Below are positions 1 to 5,756 of a stretch of DNA of 7,087 nt, piece after piece. Numbering within the stretch: position 1 is the first letter of the stretch; each line of letters opens with the position of its first letter. The stretch lies in contig CAMELY010000069.1 of assembly GCA_945926565.1 (NCBI GenBank), positions 1 to 7,087 on the forward strand, in the 5' to 3' direction. The notes under the pieces were generated by a model. It searched no databases, was not told the origin of the DNA, and saw nothing but the letters and a program-made list of their open reading frames with translations. Source of the DNA: an uncultured Clostridia bacterium. Lineage in GTDB: Bacteria > Bacillota > Clostridia > Oscillospirales > Oscillospiraceae. Made by a program: the position numbers and the translations under genes.

Positions 1-2056
1 TCCCCTCCTCTGAAGGCAGCGCATAATGTACCAGCCCGCCGAAATCCGCATTGCTCAGCCCGCTGTCCGCCAGGGCCCGCTCCACCGACTGGGCGCCGAA
101 GCCCAGATGATACCGGCCGCTGGATCCGTCCACATAGCGAAATGCCTGGGGGTTCAGCGCGTCAAAGAAGGCGTCGTAGGCCTCCAGCCCTCTCCAGTCC
201 TTCTTCATGCGTTCGTCGGAGAGGGTGCTGGTGCCGGAGCTGTTGATCAGGCGGACGGTCCTGGCGCGCAGATCCAGCTTAGTGTCGTAGTCCGGAGATC
301 CTTTCCACCCAACAGCAGCGCTCAGGCCGTCTGAGCTGCGGACAATCAGGTCGTGGTTGCTGCCGTCCTTCCACTTGCAATAAATGGACCGGTTTCCGTC
401 GCTGTATGGGCTGGTAAAGCCGAGGTTGCCGCCGGTGGTGATGTTGGAATCGAAATTCACAGGAAGGTCAAATGAAACTAAATCCTGGAATGTGATATCT
501 CCCATAAAATGGTTGCGGTGTGTATCCTGATTCCAATAAACCAGCACGGATTCAAAAATATCTCCATCCCCATTGTCATGCAAATATTTTATCTCATTTA
601 AGTACTTGAAACTGGTCGCTTCTACATTTCCGCTAAAGCTTCCATTTGCTCCCTCCAGCTTCACGCCCCGGATGGTTCCGGTGGCCGTAATATCCTGGGC
701 AAAGAGATCGGTGACGTTTATCCTGTCTGCGGTAACCGAGTGCGCCACCAGCACCGAGCCGTCCAGCCGCTGCTTGTACTGCTCCTCCGTCAGTTGCGTG
801 GACGTCAGCGTGCCAGCCTGGGCGTTCAGCTCGTAGATTAGGCCATCAGAGCCTTTTAAGATCAGCTTTTCCGCCGTCAGCGTGTTTGCTTGGATCACAT
901 CGCCCACGATGGTGACGCCGGTCAGGTATTTGCTGGCGCTGATCTCCACGGCGTTGATGTCGTTGGCGATGATGCCGCCCCGGACGAACAGGTTCTGCAG
1001 GTAGGCCTCGTCGGCAAACAGCTTTTTGAAGCTGGCCATCTCCGCCGCATAACGCTCCATTGCCACGGTGGTGGGGCCTTTGTAATTGGCCCCGGTGTCG
1101 CTCTCCGCGCTGCCGTAGGCGGTGATTTTGGTCTTCCAGCCGCCGTCATAGCTGTGCTCCACCGACATGATGGCCAGGGTGTAGCTGCTGCCGGAGCGGT
1201 CTGTGACGGTCACCAGATCCCCCGGATCCAGGCTCAGATCACCCAGCAGGGTCACTTCTCCCGGGCGGTAGGAAAAGCCCTGCAGGCTGCTCCACAGGCC
1301 GTCCAGGACGCTCTGGGTCATATAGGGGTTGGCCAGAGCAATGACGGAGCCTGGATTTCCGGCGTACAGGGTGTCCTCCTCGTTGGAGCCGGTGGAACAG
1401 GTCAGACCGGAGAGTGTCCAGTCGTAGTCCTTCCGGGTAAATCCGCCGCTGTAATAAGTGTCAGGGCCGATGGAGGCGCCGCTCTGGGCGTACCAGCGCA
1501 GCTCCAGCTTGCCATCCGGGCCGAACAGGGCGTTCCGGCCCAGCAGGGCTGCCATGTAGCCCGCCATCTCCCGCATGGTGCAGCCCGTCAGGCTGCCGGA
1601 GACGGCTACATCGGTCAGACCGGACACGTCTCCCAGCTCCACACCCGCCTGGGAGCAGATGTCCCGCAGGACGCCCAGGGCGGTAGTCGGGGCGGGAGTG
1701 CCGGGATAATACCCCTGCTCCAGCGCCCAGAGCATGGCGTCCACGGCGGTCACAGTGGTGACTCCCTCCCCAGTCTCCGGGGTCTCAAAGCGGAATTTAC
1801 CCAGGCTCGTCCAGGCGTCGTCCTCCGTCTGCACCTCCAGGGTCACATTGGCCCCCTCCAGGGCGGGCAGGGCGCCTGCCAGCTTGGCGGTAAAGGCGGC
1901 GGCTACCGTGGCGCCCAGACTGGGGGCAGTGGTAGAGGCGGAGCAGCCGGCGGTGTAGGTGAGGCTGAGCAGTTCCTCAACAAACCGGGTGTTGTCTGTC
2001 AGGGTGAGGCGGCAGCGCTGGGCCGCCTGATCGGATGCTGTAAATGCTGTATTCAT
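1..2056 (-). CDS. Phage tail hub-fibre protein with C-terminal S74 chaperone (partial, 3' end off window)
   Basis: An uninterrupted minus-strand frame runs 685 codons from ATG 2056-2054 to the left edge with no stop. A strong AAGGAGGGAG ribosome site lies at 2071-2062. Residues 1 to about 322 look like a gp27/Tal-type tail hub: an ordered beta-rich region ending in an LDPGDLVTV strand and a YDGGWKT strand, typical of siphophage tail-tip proteins. A helical stretch (about 326-355) leads into a fibre stalk with the LTAEKLILKG and VTADRINV style beta repeats common in clostridial phages. Residues about 473-531 are a compositionally different insert. The C-terminus starts an S74 intramolecular chaperone: LSDERMKKD at 612-620 with Ser613 and Lys618 as the expected self-cleavage dyad, and GFGAQS at 652-657. 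No signal peptide is seen, which fits a virion protein and not a Sec-exported adhesin. Host target and full length are unknown. The hub assignment is by pattern; the S74 call is firmer. Confidence 0.85.
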   Translation of the reverse strand, partial: MNTAFTASDQAAQRCRLTLTDNTRFVEELLSLTYTAGCSASTTAPSLGATVAAAFTAKLAGALPALEGANVTLEVQTEDDAWTSLGKFRFETPETGEGVTTVTAVDAMLWALEQGYYPGTPAPTTALGVLRDICSQAGVELGDVSGLTDVAVSGSLTGCTMREMAGYMAALLGRNALFGPDGKLELRWYAQSGASIGPDTYYSGGFTRKDYDWTLSGLTCSTGSNEEDTLYAGNPGSVIALANPYMTQSVLDGLWSSLQGFSYRPGEVTLLGDLSLDPGDLVTVTDRSGSSYTLAIMSVEHSYDGGWKTKITAYGSAESDTGANYKGPTTVAMERYAAEMASFKKLFADEAYLQNLFVRGGIIANDINAVEISASKYLTGVTIVGDVIQANTLTAEKLILKGSDGLIYELNAQAGTLTSTQLTEEQYKQRLDGSVLVAHSVTADRINVTDLFAQDITATGTIRGVKLEGANGSFSGNVEATSFKYLNEIKYLHDNGDGDIFESVLVYWNQDTHRNHFMGDITFQDLVSFDLPVNFDSNITTGGNLGFTSPYSDGNRSIYCKWKDGSNHDLIVRSSDGLSAAVGWKGSPDYDTKLDLRARTVRLINSSGTSTLSDERMKKDWRGLEAYDAFFDALNPQAFRYVDGSSGRYHLGFGAQSVERALADSGLSNADFGGLVHYALPSEEG
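470..640. other. AT-rich patch inside the tail fibre gene
   Basis: By direct count, 481-540 is 23/60 G+C and 541-600 is 21/60, against well over 55% in most of the surrounding gene; the flanks 421-480 and 601-660 are 29/60 and 28/60. The frame stays open throughout. Codon choice also shifts to A/T-ending codons (TTA, AAA, ATA, TTT). The patch encodes residues about 473-531, between the stalk and the S74 region, where a receptor-binding segment would be expected. This suggests a module acquired by recombination. Confidence 0.6.
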
Positions 2057-2078
2057 GGGATCTCCCTCCTTCGCCTCC

Positions 2079-2107
2079 AGTGTACCCGGTTCCGCTCCTC
2101 TGGCCAA
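2079..2107 (-). promoter_or_regulatory. Weak candidate promoter for the tail gene
   Basis: Reading the minus strand, TTGGCC (2107-2102) and TACACT (2084-2079) are separated by exactly 17 bases; each matches its sigma-A-type consensus at 4 of 6 positions. The predicted transcript would begin next to the ribosome site at 2071-2062, leaving a leader of only about 15 bases. It is the best candidate I found between the spmB terminator and the tail gene, but matches this weak occur by chance. Confidence 0.25.
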
Positions 2108-2170
2108 TGCAAGAAGCCGTTTTCTCCCCCGACCCGGCAGGAAATCCGCCCACTCTTCCCTTTTCGCTGC

Positions 2171-2208
2171 AAAAAGGAAAAATCAGGCAGACCCTGCCGA
2201 ATTTTTCC
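2171..2208 (-). terminator. Intrinsic terminator of spmA-spmB
   Basis: A near-perfect palindrome spans 2176-2208. Eight outer pairs (GGAAAAAT with ATTTTTCC) are followed by a 2x2 mismatch and five inner pairs (GGCAG with CTGCC) closing a 3-base loop. Read on the minus strand, the stem is followed by CC's partner end and a run of five T at 2175-2171. It lies 46 bases beyond the spmB stop, the right place to end that transcript and insulate the tail gene. The A/T outer stem could also work weakly in the other direction. Confidence 0.7.
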
Positions 2209-2254
2209 AGTCCCCACCTGCTTTCGACGAAATTCTCCCCTCTCCCCTGCTATA

Positions 2255-2779
2255 CTACAGGCCAAAGCAGAGCCGCACTGCCCATGCAGCCGCCGCAAAG
2301 CCAGCCAGGTCGGCGCAGAGAGCGGCGGGGATGGCATAGCGGGTCTTGCGAATCCCCACCGCGCCGAAGTAGACGGTGATGGTATAGAAGGTAGTCTCAC
2401 TGGCCCCCAGCATGACCGCCGCCGTCCGGCCCACCAGGGAATCCGGGCCGTAGGAGGCCATCAGCTCCGCCCCCAGCCCCAGGGCGGCGCTGCCGCTCAT
2501 GGGCCGCACCAGCATCAGCCCCACCGTCTCCGGCGGAATACCCAGCCAGGTCAGCACCGGCCCCAGGGCCTGGGCCGCCCAGTCCAAAAAGCCAGAGGCC
2601 CGGAGCATCTGGATGCCCGTCATAAGACCGATGAGAGGGGGCAGGATATGCAGTAGCAGCTGCAGACCCTGGCCCGCCCCCTCTCCCAGCTTTTGGTACA
2701 CGTCCACCTTTTTCCAGATCCCAGCCACCGCCGTCAGCAGCAAAATGACCGGCAGCAGCAGGGCGTCCCACCGGCTCAC
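2255..2779 (-). CDS. spmB: Spore maturation protein B
   Basis: Membrane protein of the nucleoside-recognition (Gate) family that, with SpmA, is needed for full spore-core dehydration and heat resistance in Bacillus subtilis. From the GTG at 2779 it is 174 residues, close to the B. subtilis SpmB length of about 178. Hydrophobic segments alternate with conserved blocks: RPMSGSAALG at about 92-101, YGPDS at about 110-114 and YFGAVG at about 137-142. The longer start, GTG 2791, has no ribosome site before it. GTG 2779 overlaps the spmA stop as GTGA and has GGAGGGG at 2789-2783, so I prefer it; the coupling suggests co-translation with spmA. The gene ends before the terminator at 2171-2208. The transport role, if any, is unknown. 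Confidence 0.95.
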   Translation of the reverse strand: MSRWDALLLPVILLLTAVAGIWKKVDVYQKLGEGAGQGLQLLLHILPPLIGLMTGIQMLRASGFLDWAAQALGPVLTWLGIPPETVGLMLVRPMSGSAALGLGAELMASYGPDSLVGRTAAVMLGASETTFYTITVYFGAVGIRKTRYAIPAALCADLAGFAAAAWAVRLCFGL

Positions 2780-3357
2780 CGTCCCCTCCACAGGTGACGA
2801 AACAGCCGGGCCGCCCCGATTCCCGCCGTCACCGAGCAGACGGAGGCAAGCCAGACGGCAGGCAGAATGTCAAAGGGCGATTGACACCCCGCCCCCGCCC
2901 GCACTGCCGCCACTGTGGTGGGAATCAGTTGAATGGAGGCAGTGTTGCAGACCACCAACAGACACAACTCGTCCGAGGCTACCCCCGGCGACCGCTCCAC
3001 CATGCCTCGGGCAGCCTGAATGCCCATGGGCGTGGCCGCGTTGCCCAAGCCCAGCAGATTGGCGGAGACATTGGCAGAGAGCGCCTCCATGACCGGCCTG
3101 TCCCGGCGAAAGGCGGGAAATAATGCTCCCAGCACCGGCCGCAGCAGGCGGCTGAGCCCCTCCAGCGCCCCGCAGGCCCGGAGCACCTCCATCACGCCGC
3201 TCCACAGGCAGAGCGTTCCCGCCATGGAAAAACAAAGCTCCACAGCGCTCTGGGCCCCTTCACCGGCAGCCGCAGAGACCGCCTCCAGCGTTCCGTTGCA
3301 CAGACCAAATACCAGGCTGAGCCCAATCATGGCCAGCCACAGCCAGGACATCGCCAT
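2776..3357 (-). CDS. spmA: Spore maturation protein A
   Basis: Partner of SpmB in late spore development; an integral membrane protein of the Gate family. It has 193 residues from ATG 3357, close to the roughly 196 of the B. subtilis protein. An N-terminal hydrophobic helix leads to the CNGTLEAV block, and later come LGLGNAATPMG (about 102-112) and LIPTT (about 144-148), hallmarks of SpmA. Three in-frame ATGs lie at 3363, 3357 and 3351. The AAGGGGGG ribosome site abuts the first and is about 7 bases from the second, so 3357 is the likelier start; 3363 remains possible. Its stop overlaps the spmB GTG by 4 bases. In B. subtilis dacB precedes spmA, but here the upstream neighbour is a divergent deacetylase gene, so dacB is not in this operon. 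Confidence 0.95.
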   Translation of the reverse strand: MAMSWLWLAMIGLSLVFGLCNGTLEAVSAAAGEGAQSAVELCFSMAGTLCLWSGVMEVLRACGALEGLSRLLRPVLGALFPAFRRDRPVMEALSANVSANLLGLGNAATPMGIQAARGMVERSPGVASDELCLLVVCNTASIQLIPTTVAAVRAGAGCQSPFDILPAVWLASVCSVTAGIGAARLFRHLWRGR

Positions 3358-3377
3358 TGTCATCCCCCCTTGTCCAA

Positions 3378-3405
3378 AAGCTATGGCATGCCCAGAGAAA
3401 TATGC
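3378..3405 (-). promoter_or_regulatory. Candidate sigma-E promoter for spmA-spmB
   Basis: On the minus strand GCATATT (3405-3399) matches the mother-cell sigma-E -35 element very well, and CATAGCTT (3385-3378) keeps the CATA core of its -10 element. The spacer is 13 bases, about one short of the usual value, and the rest of the -10 is poor. The position, 20 bases before the preferred ATG, is right. In B. subtilis the dacB-spmA-spmB operon belongs to the sigma-E regulon, which supports the call; it is still a motif match only. Confidence 0.45.
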
Positions 3406-3457
3406 TCCCTCCCCCTCGACCGATTTCTAAACAATTCTTTCCTTACCAACATTTTCG

Positions 3458-3485
3458 TTGACTGTTCCGCTTTTCGTGTTAGAAT
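3458..3485 (+). promoter_or_regulatory. Sigma-A-type promoter for the deacetylase gene
   Basis: TTGACT (3458-3463) and TAGAAT (3480-3485) are 16 bases apart and match the vegetative consensus at 5 of 6 positions each. Transcription should start near 3492, giving a leader of about 65 bases before the ATG at 3559. This is the best promoter match I found in the window and lies in an AT-rich part of the divergent spacer. Confidence 0.7.
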
Positions 3486-3506
3486 TCTATATACCTAAAA
3501 AATCAC

Positions 3507-3524
3507 CGGCCCCTTCCCGGGCCG
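3507..3524. other. GC hairpin in the deacetylase leader
   Basis: CGGCCC (3507-3512) and GGGCCG (3519-3524) form a 6-bp GC stem with a 6-base loop, inside the predicted leader. On the plus strand it is preceded by six A and not followed by T, so it is not a terminator for the deacetylase gene. On the minus strand it is followed, after four bases, by six T (3502-3497) and could weakly stop antisense transcription heading towards spmA. It could also simply protect the 5' end of the mRNA. Confidence 0.4.
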
Positions 3525-3538
3525 TATCGTATTAACAC

Positions 3539-3562
3539 GAGGAGATGAACATAGCAGCATGA
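3539..3562 (+). promoter_or_regulatory. Ribosome site and 5-codon mini-ORF at the deacetylase start
   Basis: The only good Shine-Dalgarno match, GAGGAG at 3539-3544, is 14 bases from ATG 3559, longer than ideal. An ATG at 3545 directly abuts it and opens a 5-codon frame whose TGA (3560-3562) overlaps the main start as ATGA. No in-frame start lies between the ribosome site and 3559, so 3559 stands. Whether the mini-ORF is translated is doubtful because its ATG is too close to the ribosome site. Confidence 0.35.
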
Positions 3563-4560
3563 ATCAACGTGAACTGGAACAGAGCTATGAGGAGGTACGG
3601 CGCAGAAACTGCCGCCGCCGCAGGGCCCGCCAGCGCAGGCGCCGCCAACGGCAGATTTTCCATCTGAGCATCGCTCTGGTGCTCTGCTGTTTTCTGGTGA
3701 CCGGTGGCCGGGCACTGTACCGCTCTGCGGTGGGCCCGGAGCCTCAGACGGCCGCAGAAAATCCCGACACTCCGGAGAGCAGTCCACAGGACAATCAAAC
3801 TCAGCCGGAAATTCCACAGCCGGAAATTCCACAGCCGGAAATTCCACAGCCGGAAATTCCACAGCCGGAAATTCCACAGTCGGAAACGCCCCCGGAACCG
3901 GAGGAGCCTCCGGTGGAGGTGGATCCCAACAGCATCATCTATCTCACCTTTGACGACGGCCCCAGCGACTCAACCGAGCGCATTCTGGATATTCTGAAGG
4001 AGAACGAAATTCACGCCACCTTCTTTGTGGTCAACTACAGCTCCGATAAAATCCCCCTGCTTCAGCGCATGGTGGACGAGGGCCACACCATCGGCATCCA
4101 CGCCTATACCCACGAATACGACGTCTGCTACGGCACCGACGACGCCTATGTGGACGGCGTGGAAAAGCTCCGGGACAAGCTGAAAAACGACATTGGATAC
4201 GACGCCTTCTGTCTCCGCTTCCCCGGCGGCAGTTCCAACACCATCAGCCGGAACTACAACGAGGGCGTTATGTCCCGTCTGGCCGTCCAGGTGGAAAACA
4301 TGGGGCTGGAATATTATGACTGGAATGTGGATTCCGGCGACGCCTCAGGCAACCACATCCCGGACTCCACCCTGGTATCCAACACCACCGGCGAGCTGAT
4401 CAAAGGCCGGAGCAACATCGTCCTCATGCACGACGCTGAGACCAAGGACACCACCGTGGAGGCGCTCCAGTCCATCATCGACTACGGCGTGCAGAACGGC
4501 TATCACTTTGAGGCCATTGACCGGGATACTCCCGCCGTGCATCATCGGATCAACAATTAG
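3559..4560 (+). CDS. Membrane-anchored NodB-family polysaccharide deacetylase
   Basis: A 333-residue carbohydrate esterase 4 protein that should remove N-acetyl groups from a surface glycan, most likely peptidoglycan; the substrate cannot be read from the sequence. Residues 14-31 hold 13 arginines, followed by one hydrophobic segment (about 33-50), giving a type II anchor with the basic tail in the cytoplasm. A Pro/Glu-rich linker (about 58-122), including five PEIPQ repeats at 83-107, would reach through the wall. The NodB domain has all five motifs: TFDDGP at 130-135 (Asp132 as base, Asp133 for metal), HAYTH at 181-185 (His181 and His185 for metal), RFPGG at 220-224, DWNVDSGD at 254-261, and LMHD at 289-292 (His291). 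The catalytic set therefore looks intact. It has its own vegetative-type promoter and lies divergent from spmA. Only 59 bases without a terminator separate it from abrB, so read-through is likely. A role in spores versus vegetative wall is open. Confidence 0.93.
   Translation: MNQRELEQSYEEVRRRNCRRRRARQRRRRQRQIFHLSIALVLCCFLVTGGRALYRSAVGPEPQTAAENPDTPESSPQDNQTQPEIPQPEIPQPEIPQPEIPQPEIPQSETPPEPEEPPVEVDPNSIIYLTFDDGPSDSTERILDILKENEIHATFFVVNYSSDKIPLLQRMVDEGHTIGIHAYTHEYDVCYGTDDAYVDGVEKLRDKLKNDIGYDAFCLRFPGGSSNTISRNYNEGVMSRLAVQVENMGLEYYDWNVDSGDASGNHIPDSTLVSNTTGELIKGRSNIVLMHDAETKDTTVEALQSIIDYGVQNGYHFEAIDRDTPAVHHRINN
3805..3879 (+). repeat. Five perfect 15-bp tandem repeats (PEIPQ linker)
   Basis: The unit CCGGAAATTCCACAG occurs five times in a row without any base difference, encoding PEIPQ at residues 83-107 of the deacetylase. 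A decayed sixth unit (SETPP) follows. Identity even at silent positions points to recent expansion by slippage or strong homogenisation. The unit is a whole number of codons, so copy-number change would alter only the linker length and keep the catalytic domain in frame. Confidence 0.95.
4517..4545 (+). promoter_or_regulatory. Weak candidate internal promoter for abrB
   Basis: TTGACC (4517-4522) and CATCAT (4540-4545) are 17 bases apart inside the end of the deacetylase gene; the -35 matches at 5 of 6 and the -10 at 4 of 6 positions. It would give abrB a leader of about 70 bases. In GC-rich coding sequence this could be chance. Confidence 0.2.
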
Positions 4561-4619
4561 ACACTTCCCGCCGTCTGCCGGAGTCTCCGGTTCCGGTGCG
4601 AAGGAAAAGGAGTGAGTAA

Positions 4620-4862
4620 ATGAAATCCACCGGTATCGTACGAAAGGTAGATGAGCTGGGTCGCATCGTCCTGCCCATCGAGCTGCGCCGGACGCTGGAC
4701 ATCTCAGAGCGGGACGCGCTTGAAATCTATGTGGACGGTTCCTCCATCATCCTCCGAAAATATCAGCCCTCCTGCATCTTCTGCGGCAGCGCCAAGAGCG
4801 TGGTCAACTACAAGAACAAAAACATCTGCCCCAGCTGCCTCAAGCAGCTCAAGGCGCTGTGA
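4620..4862 (+). CDS. abrB: AbrB-family transition-state regulator with CxxC pairs
   Basis: An 80-residue DNA-binding protein of the AbrB/SpoVT swapped-hairpin family, which in Bacillus represses post-exponential and sporulation-related genes. Residues 1-48 closely follow B. subtilis AbrB: KSTGIVRKVDELGR near the start, LPIELRRTL at about 18-26 and DALEIYVD at 32-39. The C-terminal half differs: Cys52, Cys55, Cys70 and Cys73 form two CxxC pairs like a small zinc ribbon in place of the Bacillus C-terminal domain, a form I know from clostridial AbrB proteins. The ribosome site AAAAGGAG at 4605-4612 is 7 bases from the ATG. It lies downstream of the deacetylase and converges with rsmI, sharing the terminator at 4882-4919. 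Zinc binding is inferred from the cysteine spacing. Confidence 0.93.
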   Translation: MKSTGIVRKVDELGRIVLPIELRRTLDISERDALEIYVDGSSIILRKYQPSCIFCGSAKSVVNYKNKNICPSCLKQLKAL

Positions 4863-4881
4863 TTTCTCTCCCAATAACAGC

Positions 4882-4919
4882 AAAGATGCCGCCGGAATAT
4901 TCTCCGACGGCATCTTTTT
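4882..4919 (+). terminator. Strong intrinsic terminator of abrB
   Basis: AAAGATGCCG (4882-4891) pairs perfectly with CGGCATCTTT (4908-4917). After one mismatch, four more pairs (CGGA with TCCG) close a 6-base loop, and the T run reaches 4919. It begins 20 bases after the abrB stop. The last T is also the first base of the rsmI stop on the other strand, so the hairpin sits between convergent genes. Read in the minus direction the T run is poor, so it ends rsmI less well than abrB. Confidence 0.9.
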
Positions 4920-5752
4920 CAGCTTTGGCTCACCGCCTGCTGATACAGCTCATTCTTGGGAAGCCCCGTGTCTTTCGCCACCTGCCGGGCAGCCTCCTTC
5001 ATGCTCAGGCCCTGCTCCCGCAGCGCCAGCACCCGGCAGACGCCCTCCTCTAGGGTGAGCTCCTCCGCCTCCTGCTCCGGGCAGCCCTCTACCACCAGGA
5101 CAAACTCCCCCTTGGGGGCGTTTTTGGTGTACTCCTCCACCGCCTGGCCCAGGGTGGTGCGGCGTACCTCCTCGTAGAGCTTGGTCAGCTCCCGGCACAG
5201 AGAAATCCGCCGATCCGGGCCGAAGGTGTCCCGCAGATCCTCCAGGGTGGAGAGCAGCTTATGAGGGGCCTCGTAGAAGATCATGGTGCGCTCCTCGGTC
5301 ACAAGGCTCTCCAGGTGCTTTTTCCGGTTCTTCTTGTTCATGGCCAGAAAGCCCTCAAAGGTGAACCGGCCGGTGGGCAGGCCGGAGACCGCCAGGGCGG
5401 TAATCAGGGCGCAGGGGCCGGGGATGGCCACCACCTCCACTCCCGCCTGGGCGCAGAGGGCCACCAGCTCCTCTCCCGGGTCGCTGATGGCCGGGGTGCC
5501 GGCGTCGGTGACCAGGGCGCAGCTCTCTCCCGCCAGCAGCCGCTCCAGGATAGCCGGGCCGCTGGTCTCGGTATTGTGGCGGTAGTAGCTGACCAGGGGC
5601 TTTTTCAGCCCCAGATGATTCAGAATTTTGATGGATACCCGGGTGTCCTCGGCGGCGATAAAATCCACCTGAGACAAGGTGTCAATGATGCGCTGGGAGA
5701 GGTCTCCCAGATTGCCGATGGGCGTGGGCACCAGATAAAGGGTTCCGGACAT
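4919..5752 (-). CDS. rsmI: 16S rRNA (cytidine1402-2'-O)-methyltransferase
   Basis: RsmI uses S-adenosylmethionine to methylate the ribose 2'-OH of C1402 in the 16S rRNA decoding centre. The 277-residue protein is full length for the family and has the tetrapyrrole-methylase fold. Visible landmarks are VPTPIGNLGDLS near the N-terminus (8-19), AEDTR at 34-38, DAGTPAISDPG at 83-93, IPGPCA at 110-115, FYEAPHKL at 159-166, CRELTKLYEE at 186-195 and GEFVLVVEG at 215-223. The C-terminal tail (about 224-277) is a helical region often seen in RsmI. The ATG at 5752 has GAGGTG at 5763-5758, 5 bases away, overlapping the end of the upstream methyltransferase gene; the 4-base gap between the two genes implies one transcript. 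It is convergent with abrB, as its B. subtilis counterpart yabC is. Confidence 0.97.
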   Translation of the reverse strand: MSGTLYLVPTPIGNLGDLSQRIIDTLSQVDFIAAEDTRVSIKILNHLGLKKPLVSYYRHNTETSGPAILERLLAGESCALVTDAGTPAISDPGEELVALCAQAGVEVVAIPGPCALITALAVSGLPTGRFTFEGFLAMNKKNRKKHLESLVTEERTMIFYEAPHKLLSTLEDLRDTFGPDRRISLCRELTKLYEEVRRTTLGQAVEEYTKNAPKGEFVLVVEGCPEQEAEELTLEEGVCRVLALREQGLSMKEAARQVAKDTGLPKNELYQQAVSQS

Positions 5753-5756
5753 ACTT

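Noticed and set aside
890..2656. A 588-codon plus-strand open frame
   Set aside because: It is antisense to the tail gene and spmB. Its protein is low-complexity Gly/Ala/Gln-rich with no domain, as expected opposite GC-rich genes.
2397..2771. Open frames overlapping spmA and spmB in other frames
   Set aside because: Gly/Ala/Pro/Arg-rich shadows of clearly recognised genes, without ribosome sites or family features.
3503..3877. Minus-strand frame encoding repeated VEFPA
   Set aside because: It is the reverse complement of the PEIPQ repeat of the deacetylase and has no independent support.
3805..3879. Tandem repeats as a possible CRISPR array
   Set aside because: The units are 15 bp, directly adjacent with no spacers, and in frame within a coding gene.
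4578..4590. CCGGA-GTC-TCCGG palindrome between the deacetylase gene and abrB
   Set aside because: Only a 5-bp stem with a 3-base loop and no T run follows; not a terminator, so read-through into abrB remains likely.
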